Positions 46,756-55,736 are shown, numbered from the stretch's first letter. The stretch is DNA of 64,000 nt from Streptomyces sp. NBC_00289 (GCF_041435115.1 NZ_CP108046.1:806001-870000), one strand, 5' to 3'. Program-made: numbers and translations. Notes: a model not told the origin generated them from the sequence alone.

Positions 46756-47387
46756 TCGCGTTCTTTCTGTCGGGCTCGGGCGTCCGTCACTTCGACGCCG
46801 CACCGGCAACGCTAGGTGCCCAATCACCCGGTCCGGTGGTACCGGGAGGCTGATCTACGCCGTCCGCGTGGTACCGCGGTACTACGCGCCCACCTGCGCT
46901 GCTTTCCGTGTGCGTCGGCTCCCCCGTGGTCGCGGCAGTGCACCCGGCCCCTCGCGGAGCGCGAGCACCCACGCGGCCCCGGCGCCCGGCATCCGCGGCG
47001 CACTGGGCCCGCTCGCTCCGCGCTCCAAGGGGCGCAGCTGACCCGCCGTCACGCACGGCTGGGCGATGAGAAGAAGACCAGCGGTCGCCCGCTGGGATTC
47101 CTGCTTCACCGACGACCGCCCCGTCCGGGAGGACTCCCGTTGAGGGCTTACACCGTCTCCACAGCAGACGCCGCCGACCCGGCGGCCAGGATGTTGCGCG
47201 CCGCGTTCACGTCGCGGTCATGCTTCGCGCCGCAGGCGCACGTCTACTCGCGGACGTTCAGCGGCAGCTGTCCAAGACGGTGCAGCGTCTCGAACCCGGG
47301 TGCCGGCGGGCCGATGGCCTGCCTCGTGAGGGCACGTAGGGCGGGCCGGGCTCGGCCCGGAACATCCGTCGGCGCCGGTGAGTTGAA
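46756..47387. other. intergenic with TnpB relic
   Basis: This holds the promoter side of the exporter operon and, from about 47000, the transposase relic listed separately. GGTACC..GGTACC-like sequence (GGTGGTACCGGGAGG and GTGGTACCGCGG, 46835-46880) appears twice and could be an operator for the two-component system. No intact gene was seen. Confidence 0.4.
47090..47260 (-). pseudogene. TnpB (IS200/IS605-type) C-terminal fragment
   Basis: The minus strand encodes TCACGAKHDRDVNAARNILA followed by AGSAASAVETV, ending TAA at 47148-47150. CACG is part of the zinc finger, and DRDVNAARNIL is the last RuvC motif with the catalytic aspartate, the hallmark of TnpB C-termini. Further 3' (another frame) VKQESQRATAG matches the usual tail beyond it, so a frameshift is also present. 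The rest of the nuclease is missing. It is a relic, without its TnpA partner. Confidence 0.55.
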
Positions 47388-48923
47388 TCAGTCCGACTTC
47401 TCGCCGTCCTCTGCCAGGATCCTGTTACGGGCGCCGGCGAGGGCTCCCTCCATGGCTCCCTGTGGCCTGCCGAAGGTCGAGGCGGAGAACCGGGCGGGGC
47501 CGGTCTTGGCGGTGAAGGAGTGCGCGTAGGCGAACTCCCGCAGCCCCTCCTCCCCCTGCTTGCGCCCGTAACCGCTGTCGCCGCGACCGCCGAAAGGCAC
47601 CGCGGGGTTCATGGAGAACACCAGTGCATCGTTGATGCTGGTCATTCCCACGCGGAGGCGACGGGCGATGGCTTCGCCGCGGTCGCGGCTGAAGACGGCG
47701 CTGCCCAGTCCGTACCGGCCTGCGTTGATGTGAGCGACGGCCTCATCGGCGTCGGCGACCTTGATGACCGCCAGCGTCGGCCCGAACGTCTCCTCCGTCG
47801 CCGCGAGGGCGTCGGGGGCCACTCCGACGAGGATGGTGGGCGCGACATAGCGGTCACCCACCGCGTCGAGGCCGCCTACGGTGGCTGTCGCGCCGCGCTC
47901 CAGAGCGTCCTGGATGTGTTCGCGGATGATCGAGGTCTGGCTCGGCAGCGGAACCGGCCCGATCTCCGCATCCTCGTCGCTGCCGACGCGTACCTGCCCG
48001 GCAAGCTCGCTGATCTTCCGGACGAACTCGTCGTGCACCGACTCGACTACGTAGGCCACTTCGAGACTGATGCAACCGTGCCCGGTGTTCTGCATGGCGC
48101 CCCACACGATGTGAGCGGCGGCTTCGTCCAGGTCGGCGTCCTCGGCGACGATGACGCCGTCCTTGCCGCCGAGTTCCAGCAGGACGGGGGTCAGGGTCTG
48201 AGCGCATTGGGCGGCCACCGTCCTGCCCGTGGCGACGCTGCCCGTGAACGCGAGCTTGTCGAGGCCGGCCTCGATGAGCGCCTGACCTGTGGCCCCGTAT
48301 CCGTTCAGGTTCTGCAGGACGGCCGGCAGCTCCGGGACGGCACGCTGCCAGGTTCGGACGAGCCATTCAGCGACGCCTGGCGTGATCTGGCTGGGCTTGA
48401 GGACCACGGCGTTCCCGGCCGCGAGCGCGTCGACGAGGATGGCCGCGGGAGTGAGCAGGGGGAAGTTCCACGGGCCGATGACGCCGACCACGCCGTACGG
48501 CTGGTACTCCACCCACGCACGCTGGTTGGGCGTGGTGGGGCTGGCCGGAACCTCCCGGCGCTCCAGGACGCGGGCGGCGTTGTCGGCGGCGTACTGCAGG
48601 TGCTCGAGAGTCCCGAGCACCTCCACGCGGGCGTCGTCGAGGGGCTTGCCGTTCTCGGCGTGAATGAGTGCGGCGCCCTCCTCGCCGCTCGAAGCTATCT
48701 GCCGCCGCCACGCGCGCAGTCGCTCCACGCGGCCCTCGAAGCCGAGATCCCACCAGGCCCCGGTGACCGAGCGCGCGGCGGCGACGGCCGCGGCAGCCTC
48801 TTCCTTGCCGGCCACGGGGTATCGGGCGAACTCGGCTCCGGTGGCCTGGTCGATGGTGACGACCTCGGTCGCGTCGTATCCGATGACGCCGTCACGTGTG
48901 GTCGTCGGGATGTTGTCGGTCAT
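47388..48923 (-). CDS. aldehyde dehydrogenase (succinate-semialdehyde type)
   Basis: The protein has 511 residues from ATG 48923. Conserved blocks: GVVGVIGPWNFPLLTPAAIL (substrate/NAD entrance), LKPSQITPGVAEWLV, FTGSVATGRTVA (NAD loop), LLELGGKDGVIVAEDADLDE with the general-base Glu, NTGHGCISLEVAYVVE with the catalytic Cys, and EETFGPTLAVIKV. The usual GQxC is GHGC here. It oxidises an aldehyde to the acid with NAD(P)+. The best match by motif is the succinic-semialdehyde group, but specificity is uncertain. It is preceded by an SDR gene on the same strand. Confidence 0.9.
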   Translation of the reverse strand: MTDNIPTTTRDGVIGYDATEVVTIDQATGAEFARYPVAGKEEAAAAVAAARSVTGAWWDLGFEGRVERLRAWRRQIASSGEEGAALIHAENGKPLDDARVEVLGTLEHLQYAADNAARVLERREVPASPTTPNQRAWVEYQPYGVVGVIGPWNFPLLTPAAILVDALAAGNAVVLKPSQITPGVAEWLVRTWQRAVPELPAVLQNLNGYGATGQALIEAGLDKLAFTGSVATGRTVAAQCAQTLTPVLLELGGKDGVIVAEDADLDEAAAHIVWGAMQNTGHGCISLEVAYVVESVHDEFVRKISELAGQVRVGSDEDAEIGPVPLPSQTSIIREHIQDALERGATATVGGLDAVGDRYVAPTILVGVAPDALAATEETFGPTLAVIKVADADEAVAHINAGRYGLGSAVFSRDRGEAIARRLRVGMTSINDALVFSMNPAVPFGGRGDSGYGRKQGEEGLREFAYAHSFTAKTGPARFSASTFGRPQGAMEGALAGARNRILAEDGEKSD

Positions 48924-49212
48924 GGGTCGTCCCCTGTTTCTTTCTTGCGTCCGCCCGCGTGAGGCGCACCCGTGGGTGCGGGCAGGTTGGCGGACGTGGT
49001 CTTCGGCACGAATGGCCGCTGGACTGCAGTCGGCGCGGGCCGACGTGAAGGACCGCACGGACGAGATCTTTGAGAACGTGTGCCATGCCGGACGTTTGGC
49101 AGTTGGGCACGGGTGGCCGCATATCCGGAAGCGCTCTCGGCGGGCGGATGTGGCGCAGCCGTCGGAGGGCGACCGCGGCCGGGTCGGGGGAGCGCCGAGG
49201 AGGCGCCCGGTT

Positions 49213-50004
49213 CTACGCCTGCGGGTTGCGGTAGCGAGCCGCGGGGGTGGGCTGGTTGCCGCCGGTGAGCAGAGCGGACTCCGCGGCCAGTAGGGCGTCA
49301 AGGGCTGGGGCCTGGTCCTCCAGACCAGGGGTGCACACGGTCTCCCCCAGGCGCAGTCCGGCAAGGCTGGCCGAGGCGACGTCCTGCGGGGTCATCGCCC
49401 AGGGGATGTCGCGGCCGACGCCTTCGTTCCACTCCGTGGCCACGACGCCGGGCAGCAGCACTTGCGTACGGATGGGCGTGTCGGCGAGCTCACCTGCGAG
49501 GGTCCGGGTGAAGGCGACGGTGGCGGCCTTCGCCGCCGCGTAGAGAGTGCGTCGGGGTGCGCGTGGATCGTTGAGGCCCCCGCTGAAGGCCAGCAGCGAG
49601 GCCACGGTGATGATCGCGCCTTCTCCGGCGGCGAGCATTCCGGGAAGCGCGGCGCGGACCAGCTGAACGGGGGCCACGACGTTGAGGGTGAGCAGGCGGT
49701 CGATGTCGGCGGGGTCGACGTCGACGAGCGGGGCGTAGCCGCCGGCGCCCGCGTTGCTGACCAGCAGGCGCACGTCCCCCGCGGCGAGGCGACCGGTGAC
49801 AGCGGTGATGCCCTCGTGGGTGCCGAGATCAGCGGGCAGCACCTCCACGGCTGCACCCCGGGCGCGGAGCTCCTGTGCGAAGTCGCCGAGCCGGTCCGCG
49901 CGGCGCGCCACCAGGACGAGGTCGTGGTCATCCGCCAGCAGACGGGCGTATTCGGCGCCGATGCCGGAGGAAGCTCCGGTGATGAGAGCGATGGTGCGAG
50001 TCAT
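49213..50004 (-). CDS. short-chain dehydrogenase/reductase
   Basis: The protein has 263 residues from ATG 50004. The cofactor loop is LITGASSGIGAEYARLLADD. VSNAGAGGYAPLVDVD is the NAG-type motif, and the catalytic residues are Ser in ITVASLLAFSGG and Tyr/Lys in LYAAAKAATVAF (YxxxK). It is a classical SDR of unknown substrate. It is divergent from the MarR gene, with a palindrome between the start sites, so it is probably regulated by that MarR protein. The aldehyde dehydrogenase gene follows 289 nt downstream. Confidence 0.9.
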   Translation of the reverse strand: MTRTIALITGASSGIGAEYARLLADDHDLVLVARRADRLGDFAQELRARGAAVEVLPADLGTHEGITAVTGRLAAGDVRLLVSNAGAGGYAPLVDVDPADIDRLLTLNVVAPVQLVRAALPGMLAAGEGAIITVASLLAFSGGLNDPRAPRRTLYAAAKAATVAFTRTLAGELADTPIRTQVLLPGVVATEWNEGVGRDIPWAMTPQDVASASLAGLRLGETVCTPGLEDQAPALDALLAAESALLTGGNQPTPAARYRNPQA

Positions 50005-50032
50005 ACGCCGAGCATGCCTCAAGCGTTAGCCT

Positions 50033-50045
50033 AGTGTCAAACACT
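50033..50045. promoter_or_regulatory. dyad AGTGT-CAA-ACACT, candidate MarR operator
   Basis: A perfect inverted repeat lies in the 54-nt gap between divergent SDR and marR. A second overlapping dyad, CAAGCGTT...AACACTTG, surrounds it (50020-50048). Both promoters must overlap this region. Confidence 0.55.
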
Positions 50046-50058
50046 TGATGGTTGTGAA

Positions 50059-50532
50059 ATGTCGTACGCTTGGCAGGTGATACGTGATGACGAGGAGCCT
50101 GTGGGGCTCGGCGCGCTCGACCGGGTGACCTGGGCATTGCGCCGCGCGGAACTGGCGGTGCAGACACTCAAGGAACAGCGGCTACGCCCGCTGGGCATGG
50201 CCGCCGCGCACTACACCCTGCTGATGTCGGTGCACAGCGAACCAGGCCTGGCCGGCGCCGAGTTGGCCCGCCGCCTCAACGTCACCCCCCAGGCCGTCGC
50301 CTCCCTCGTGGCACGCCTGGAGGGCCGCGGCCAGTTGGAGAGGCGCGAGCACCCGCGCCACCGGCACGTGCAGGAACTGCACCTCACCGACGCCGGACGG
50401 GAAGCGCTCCGCGTGGCCGACCAGGTGATCGCCGACATCGAGCGCCACATCACCGAGGGGCTGGGACCGGCGGAGAGCGCGCAGCTGCGGACGCTGCTCA
50501 ACCAGGTGAGCAAGACGGTGCGCAACGCCTGA
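50059..50532 (+). CDS. MarR family transcriptional regulator
   Basis: The protein has 157 residues. The winged helix-turn-helix covers GLAGAELARRLNVTPQAVAS, then LVARLEGRGQLERREHPRHR with the DxR-type wing (HPRHRHVQELHLTDAGREAL). Flanking helices form the dimer domain. It lies divergently next to the SDR gene across a short gap with a dyad, the usual layout for MarR repressors that sense phenolic or oxidising compounds through the gene they control. A GTG at 50078 is an alternative start. Confidence 0.88.
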   Translation: MSYAWQVIRDDEEPVGLGALDRVTWALRRAELAVQTLKEQRLRPLGMAAAHYTLLMSVHSEPGLAGAELARRLNVTPQAVASLVARLEGRGQLERREHPRHRHVQELHLTDAGREALRVADQVIADIERHITEGLGPAESAQLRTLLNQVSKTVRNA

Positions 50533-51493
50533 GGACGTCGACCGACAGGCCACGCTTGTGCGTCCGGAGACTGGCCCGGCGCACGCCGACTCCTCCCCGC
50601 GTTCCCCGCGCATTGCGCGCCGGCTGCCATGGGGCTCGCCCCACTGCGGCGCCGCTCAGCCCGCGGCGAAAGCGGCGGCTACTCGCTCGAAGGACTGGGT
50701 TCACGGCCGAGCAGCATCCGCAGAACATCGCTGTTGCCGCGCAGGTCGTGGCGGCCGCAGTCCTGCCACCTGGCGCGCAGGCCCGTGCCCGGGAGGGTGA
50801 GTCGGCCACGCCGGGCGCAAGTGATGCTTCCGCCCAGTCCACCGCCCTCGCCTCAAGGTCGGCTCCTCGAAGTCGGCCGTCCGCCCGGTCGGTCCGTGCA
50901 CAGGCACGGACCCTCAACGGCCCTGCGGCCTGAATGTCGTTGTAGCCGGTCGCCTGGGATTCCAGCGCGTCGACCCCGGGCGAGACCTGGACGGCCACGG
51001 TGTCGGTGCCGTACCGCTCGCCCAGGGCCGTCACCAGCGCCGGGGCAGCCGTCTCGGTCGCCACGACGACACGGTTGTGCGCGGCGTCCACGGACGCGAT
51101 GCGCAGCCCTTCACGCCGGGCAGTTCCGCCTCCGACAGCTGGAGGACCTCGTCGCGTACGGCTGGTTCACGATGCCGGGCGCGTTCGGGGTGACGGATGA
51201 ACAGCAGGAAGGCGAGGCTGGAGGTGCTCCGGTTGCCGGCCGAGCGGGAGCAGTAGGCCAGGCACGGTTGCTTCCTCACAGCAGGTGGCTCAGCCGACGC
51301 GCCGGCTGAGCCACCTTCGCGAAACCTCCACTTACGCCCGGCTGCTCCAGTCCGGGTACGGTGCCGTTCGCGCCGCGCTCCACGCACTCGGCGGCCGGGA
51401 CAGCAGCACGCCCGAGCGGCACGGGCTCACGAAGGCGGTGGAACCGGAGCCCGCTCGGCGATCAGTACGGGGGCGGTCACCGGCGGGTGTGTG
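50533..51493. other. gene-poor stretch with a secreted-protein-like scrap
   Basis: On the minus strand near 50935-51160 the sequence LQLSEAELPGVKG is followed, after a frame change, by DAAHNRVVVATETAAPALVT and ERYGTDTVAVQVSPGVD. This reads like part of a secreted protein but no family could be assigned. No intact gene or RNA was seen in the remaining ~700 nt. Confidence 0.35.
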
Positions 51494-52180
51494 TCAGGTG
51501 GCCAGCAGGCCGCCGTCGATGTACAGGTCGTGGGCGTTGACGCCGGTGTTGCGGAGCAGGAAGTCGGTGGCATCGGCGATCTCAGCCATCGTCACCAGCC
51601 GTCCGATCGGTGTCCGGTCCGAGTACGGCGGGTCGGGGACATCGCGCCATTTGGGGCTGTCGCCGATGAGGCCTGGGTGCAGGGCGTTGACGCGGTGCGG
51701 GGCCAACTCCACCGCGAGCGTCTTCACCAGGCCGGTGATCCCGGCGTTGAAGGTGGTCACGACGGTCGAGCCGGGGTAGGGGCGCTCTTTCGCGAGCCCG
51801 CCGAAGAGTACGACGGAGGCGCCCGGCTTGAGCCGGTCGCGCAGCACCCGCACGGTCTCGGCGTAGCCGACGAGTTTCATGGTCACGGCCGCTACGGCGT
51901 TCGTGATGTCGAACTGCGCCAATGTGTTCGCGGCCTGTCCTACGGCGGTGACAACGACGTTGTCGACCTCGGTCACGTCGGCCAACGAGGCGCCGATCGT
52001 CTCGGGCCGGGCGAGGTCGAGGGCCAGCCCCCGAGTGTTGCCGCCGATACGGTCGGCGACGGTCTCGGCCCGTGCCTTGTCCCTGCTGGTGATGACGACA
52101 TCGTCGCCCCGGTCGGCGAAGTGCTGGGCGATCACACTGCCCAGGCCGCCGCTGCCACCGACTATGAGTGTGCTGGTCAC
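51494..52180 (-). CDS. atypical SDR family oxidoreductase
   Basis: The protein has 228 residues from GTG 52180, overlapping the hemerythrin stop (GTGA). The cofactor loop is LIVGGSGGLGSVIAQHFADR and the C-terminus (NTGVNAHDLYIDGGLLAT) is the usual SDR ending. The catalytic YxxxK is not recognisable: where it is expected the sequence reads VTTFNAGITGLVKTLAVELA, with neither Tyr nor Lys. It may bind NAD(P) without classical catalysis or use other residues. It is the second gene of the hemerythrin-SDR unit, probably under the divergent TetR regulator. Confidence 0.82.
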   Translation of the reverse strand: MTSTLIVGGSGGLGSVIAQHFADRGDDVVITSRDKARAETVADRIGGNTRGLALDLARPETIGASLADVTEVDNVVVTAVGQAANTLAQFDITNAVAAVTMKLVGYAETVRVLRDRLKPGASVVLFGGLAKERPYPGSTVVTTFNAGITGLVKTLAVELAPHRVNALHPGLIGDSPKWRDVPDPPYSDRTPIGRLVTMAEIADATDFLLRNTGVNAHDLYIDGGLLAT

Positions 52181-52848
52181 GCCTTGACCGTCCTTACGTG
52201 GTCGATTGCCCGAAGGCTGCTGAGGGTGGCCAGGGCCTGCTCGCGCATGGCCGGGACCAGTGGAAGAGCGGTCTGCGGCAGGTTCGCCGTGACCACCGCG
52301 AGTTCGGCCGGGGTGCCCACCTGCTCGAAGAAGCCGATGTTGAGGTGGGCGCCCACGGGCGGGGCCGAGGCGATCACCGCGCGGGAGAACTCCGACCAGG
52401 CCTGGTCGGACATGTGCGCCGCCAGCGCGGGAAACAGCACCGGCTCCTCGTGTTCGAGGTGCCGGTGCACCAGGTCGCGCACGGTCACCGCAGCCGAGGC
52501 CAGCTCCGCCCGGTCCTCGTCGTCCCGTATGGGAGCGGCGGCCAGCGCGTCCAGCGCCGCGTCCAACGCCGCGTGCTCCGCTCCGAGTTCGATCAGCCCC
52601 GCACCGGCTGCCGGGTCGGCGGCGGTCAACCGGGGCCAGAGCACGTGGTCCTCACTCTCGTGGTGATGGCGCAGCGCGGCCACCAGAAAGTCACGCAGCT
52701 CGGCCAGCGCGGTCGACGGGGCCGTGTCGCGCTGTGTGGCGTCGGCCAACAGGGACGTCGCGGCCCGGTGCATCTTGTGCAGTAACCGGGTCTCGACGAT
52801 CGCGGCCGACTCCGGCGGATTCGTGCTCACAACAGACTCCATCCTCAT
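52177..52848 (-). CDS. hemerythrin domain-containing protein
   Basis: The protein has up to 223 residues. The start could be ATG 52848 or 52842, or GTG 52830, which has GGAG at good spacing. The four-helix HHE domain carries ligands in ETRLLHKMHRAATSLL, AALRHHHESEDHVLWPRL, HAALDAALDAL and DLVHRHLEHEEPVLFPALAA, a full set of His and Glu for a di-iron site. Bacterial members sense or buffer oxygen, nitric oxide or iron. It is coupled to the SDR gene by a 4-nt overlap and divergent from tetR, with a 22-bp palindrome between them. Confidence 0.87.
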   Translation of the reverse strand: MRMESVVSTNPPESAAIVETRLLHKMHRAATSLLADATQRDTAPSTALAELRDFLVAALRHHHESEDHVLWPRLTAADPAAGAGLIELGAEHAALDAALDALAAAPIRDDEDRAELASAAVTVRDLVHRHLEHEEPVLFPALAAHMSDQAWSEFSRAVIASAPPVGAHLNIGFFEQVGTPAELAVVTANLPQTALPLVPAMREQALATLSSLRAIDHVRTVKA

Positions 52849-52859
52849 GGGATCGATCG

Positions 52860-52881
52860 TTAATATCCACTTGGATATTAA
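52860..52881. promoter_or_regulatory. perfect palindrome TTAATATCC-ACTT-GGATATTAA
   Basis: An AT-rich 22-bp dyad stands out in GC-rich DNA, between divergent hemerythrin and tetR genes and only 12 nt from the hemerythrin ATG. The most likely operator of the TetR regulator at 52957. Confidence 0.7.
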
Positions 52882-52956
52882 GAGTATCAGTGGCCCGCTC
52901 GAGGCCCCGATGACCCCGCCAACCCGCATTACAGTGATCACATGAAGGAGCCCGCC

Positions 52957-53568
52957 ATGAACGACCAGGAAGCGCCCGAGAAGCCGCAGCGCAGCCGCCG
53001 ACGGGACCCCGAGGGACACCGGGCGGCCATCCTGGAGGCGGCCCGCCACACCTTCGCCGAGCGCGGTTACGCTCGTACCACCCTGCGCGAGATCGCCCGC
53101 CGGGCCGACGTCACCCACGGCCTGATCACACGTCAGTTCGCGTCCAAGGAACGGCTCTTCCTCGCCGCTGTACCCGGCAACCGCGACCTGGAGCGGGTAG
53201 CCGCCGGGGATCCGGCGACACTGCCCGACCGGATCTCCCACGCCTTCGTGCAACGGATGGAGACCGACGCCGCCAACGACCCGCTCGTGGCCCTTGTGCG
53301 CAGCGCCGCGTCCGACGAGCGCGCGGCCGCTCACCTCCTGGTCGCGATGCAGGAGCACAGCGCCACCGTCTACCGGTCCGTACTCTCCCCCAACGCAGCG
53401 GCAACACCAGGCGACGACCTGGACACCCGCGTGGCGCTCGTGGGGTCACACCTGATCGGCGTGGCCTTCAGCCGCTACATCGCCCGAACGGAACCCCTCG
53501 CCTCGATGCCACCCGCCAAACTCACCGAACACCTCACTCGGACACTGCGGTGCATCCTCTTCGACTGA
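52957..53568 (+). CDS. TetR family transcriptional regulator
   Basis: The protein has 203 residues from ATG 52957, chosen because AAGGAG lies 7 nt upstream; the ATG at 52942 is less well placed. The helix-turn-helix is TFAERGYARTTLREIARRAD followed by VTHGLITRQFASKERLF. The C-terminal domain (HAFVQRMETDAANDPLVALV, LVGSHLIGVAFSRYIARTEP) is of the TetR_C type found in many actinobacterial regulators. It probably represses the divergent hemerythrin-SDR pair and itself through the 52860 palindrome. Confidence 0.88.
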   Translation: MNDQEAPEKPQRSRRRDPEGHRAAILEAARHTFAERGYARTTLREIARRADVTHGLITRQFASKERLFLAAVPGNRDLERVAAGDPATLPDRISHAFVQRMETDAANDPLVALVRSAASDERAAAHLLVAMQEHSATVYRSVLSPNAAATPGDDLDTRVALVGSHLIGVAFSRYIARTEPLASMPPAKLTEHLTRTLRCILFD

Positions 53569-54013
53569 CGCCCCGGCCACGCCGGTCCCCCCTGTCGAGC
53601 AGGACGGGACCGACGGGCGGGTCGGAGGTCCCGGTGACCACTTTCTCTATCAGATAGATCTCTGGCCATCCGACCGGACTCACGGACTCGTCGTCGTTAA
53701 GCAGGGGCCGAAAATCTGGGCAGGGTAGGTCGTCGTCCACTGCTCGCCCGCCTATCGGCCAGGTGCGAGGTTGTGGAGACGGGCGATGCCGCTCATCGCG
53801 TGATGGACTGGTAGAGGCTGAACCGGATGACGCCGCAGGCCCCTCTGTACGGCTCTTGCCCTGCGCTTTGCGGCCAGGTATGTCGGCCCCCTGCGTTGTC
53901 CGTGGCCGGTCCCGCCGGTTTGACCGGATGCCGCCTCCGCTTTACTGTCGTATGCGTACGGAGGCAGCATCCGTTTTGATGCGGCCGCAGGATCACGGCG
54001 GACAGGAGGGCAC
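53569..54013. other. intergenic between two tetR genes
   Basis: No conserved gene was found. CTATC-A-GATAG (53647-53657) is a short dyad, and the minus strand has an open frame (53534-53740) of unknown character. The promoter of the next tetR gene must lie near 53940-54010, where TTACTGTCGTATGCG occurs. Confidence 0.4.
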
Positions 54014-54607
54014 ATGAGCGTCGGTGAGCAGCGGGGACGCAAGCCCCGCGCGGACGTCCAGCGCAACCGCGCTGCCCTCATTGAGACCGCGCAACGTCAC
54101 TTCCTGCAGCACGGGGTCGGCACCTCGCTCGAGGCGGTGGCCAAGGAGGCAGGCGTCGGGCCCGGGACCTTGTACCGACACTTCCCCACCCGGGAGGCGC
54201 TGCTCGCGGCCGTGTTGCAGACGCGCTCCGAGGAGCTGGTGGCCCGTCAGGCGGACATCGAGCAACTCGGCGACGCCGGCGAGGCGCTGGAGCAGTGGCT
54301 GCGGGCGATGGAGGAGTACTTCAGCGCCTTCAGCGGGTTGCCGGACCCGCTCATGGCCGCGGCCCGGGCGCAGGAGCCGGACAACCCGCTCACGATCCCC
54401 TGCGACATCCTCATCTCCGCCACCGATCAGTACGTGCGAGCGGCGCAGCTCGCGGGGCACGTGCGCGCGTCGGTGCGGGGGCACGACCTGTTCCTCGCCG
54501 CCTGTTCCGTTGCCTGGATCAAGGGCACCGGCACCGAGGAGGAGTCGCTCGACCGGCTCCGCACGCTCATCGCGAGCGGCTACCGCCAGCGGGACACCCA
54601 GGCGTAA
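54014..54607 (+). CDS. TetR family transcriptional regulator
   Basis: The protein has 197 residues from ATG 54014. The helix-turn-helix reads HFLQHGVGTSLEAVAKEAGV followed by GPGTLYRHFPTREALLAAVL. The C-terminal domain ends with ACSVAWIKGTGTEEESLDRL. The oxidoreductase gene follows on the same strand 100 nt downstream, so the pair is probably co-regulated. This regulator/reductase arrangement is common, with the TetR protein repressing the operon until an electrophile or quinone binds. Confidence 0.88.
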   Translation: MSVGEQRGRKPRADVQRNRAALIETAQRHFLQHGVGTSLEAVAKEAGVGPGTLYRHFPTREALLAAVLQTRSEELVARQADIEQLGDAGEALEQWLRAMEEYFSAFSGLPDPLMAAARAQEPDNPLTIPCDILISATDQYVRAAQLAGHVRASVRGHDLFLAACSVAWIKGTGTEEESLDRLRTLIASGYRQRDTQA

Positions 54608-54707
54608 AACGCCAGGCACCCCGTCCTCGCAACGCCAAGAGGCACCACCACACAGCCAACACGTCGCGCTGCCCTCGGGGGCAGCACAACCTCCTGAGGA
54701 ACAAATC

Positions 54708-55445
54708 ATGAAAATTACCGTCATAGGTGTCGGTGCCATCGGCGGGAGCCTCGCTGCCAAGCTCAGCACGGCGGGTCACGACGTCCAGGTGGCCGACGCC
54801 CGCCGCCCCGTGGCCGTCCCGGCCGAGGTGCTCGAGTCCGGGGCCCGCGCGTCGGACCTCTCCGACGCCGTCCAGGGCCGGGACGTCATCGTTCTGTCGA
54901 TCCCGTTCGGGGTGGCGGGCCAGCTGGCGGACCTGTTCGCGTCGGTGCCCGACGAGACGGTGGTCATCGACACCTCGAACTACTACCCCGGCATGCTCAG
55001 CGAGCCGATCGAGGCGGTGGACAACGGCCAGGTGGAGAGCGTGTACACCGCCGAGCTACTCGGCCGCCCCGTGGTCAAGGCGTGGAACGCCGCGCTGGCC
55101 GAAACCCAGCGGACCAAGGGCGTCCCGGCCGGAACGCCCGGCCGCCTCGCCATCCCCGTCGCCGGCGACTCCGAAGAGGCGCGGCGCGTGGCCATGCGCC
55201 TCGTGGACGACACCGGCTTCGACCCCTACGACGCCGGCACGCTTGCCGACTCCTGGCGTCAGCAGCCCAACAGCCCCGCGTACTGCACCGAGTTGACCCT
55301 CGACGAGCTGCCGGCGGCCCTGGCCGCGGCCGACCGCGCCAAGGACGCGCGCGTCCGCGACAGCCTCCCGGAACGCTTCGCCGCCCTCGGTGCCCATCCC
55401 ACCGTCGACGACGTCGTCGAGATGAACCGCGCCGCCCACCGCTGA
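54708..55445 (+). CDS. NADPH-dependent F420 reductase-like protein
   Basis: The protein has 245 residues from ATG 54708, with GAGGAA upstream (CTCCTGAGGAACAAATC). The Rossmann start MKITVIGVGAIGGSLAAKLS is followed by DVIVLSIPFGVAGQLADLFA and ETVVIDTSNYYPG, then GRLAIPVAGDSEEARRVAMR and LVDDTGFDPYDAGTLADSWR. This is the order of NADP-binding F420 oxidoreductase-type proteins, including the conserved late aspartate/glycine turn. It may act on F420 or another small cofactor; the substrate is unconfirmed. It follows tetR in a likely operon. Confidence 0.83.
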   Translation: MKITVIGVGAIGGSLAAKLSTAGHDVQVADARRPVAVPAEVLESGARASDLSDAVQGRDVIVLSIPFGVAGQLADLFASVPDETVVIDTSNYYPGMLSEPIEAVDNGQVESVYTAELLGRPVVKAWNAALAETQRTKGVPAGTPGRLAIPVAGDSEEARRVAMRLVDDTGFDPYDAGTLADSWRQQPNSPAYCTELTLDELPAALAAADRAKDARVRDSLPERFAALGAHPTVDDVVEMNRAAHR

Positions 55446-55623
55446 GTCACCCGAGGCTGCCCTCGTACACGCAATGGCCCGAGGGCGGCGGCGTCGGCGC
55501 GGTTCAACGACGAATCCACTGTTACCCGCTCAGACCGTGATCCTGGCCACCGAGGTCTGCTACCGGCGGCTCGCTGCGCCTGGTCTGGAGGCGCTGACCG
55601 GCTGTGGCGTCTTCTACGGCTCG

Positions 55624-55644
55624 CCAGGGACCGCCGATCCATGG
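55624..55644. promoter_or_regulatory. shared 21-bp operator upstream of SDR (copy 1)
   Basis: The 21 bp (CCAGGGACC at the left end, GATCCATGG at the right end) matches, at 20 of 21 positions and in inverted orientation, the site at 56921-56941 before the XRE gene. It is followed by ATAAACC. It lies about 92 nt before the SDR start. Confidence 0.65.
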
Positions 55645-55736
55645 ATAAACCTTCCTCTCCCGCCCCTGCGCGGGCGCTCCTACGGTCGAGGCTGCGGGCG
55701 CTCACCGGCCCGCCGCAACGAAGGAGCGAGACCCCC

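Noticed and set aside
53534..53740. Minus-strand frame overlapping the end of tetR
   Set aside because: Part has plausible composition, but there is no family, no ribosome site and it overlaps a conserved gene.
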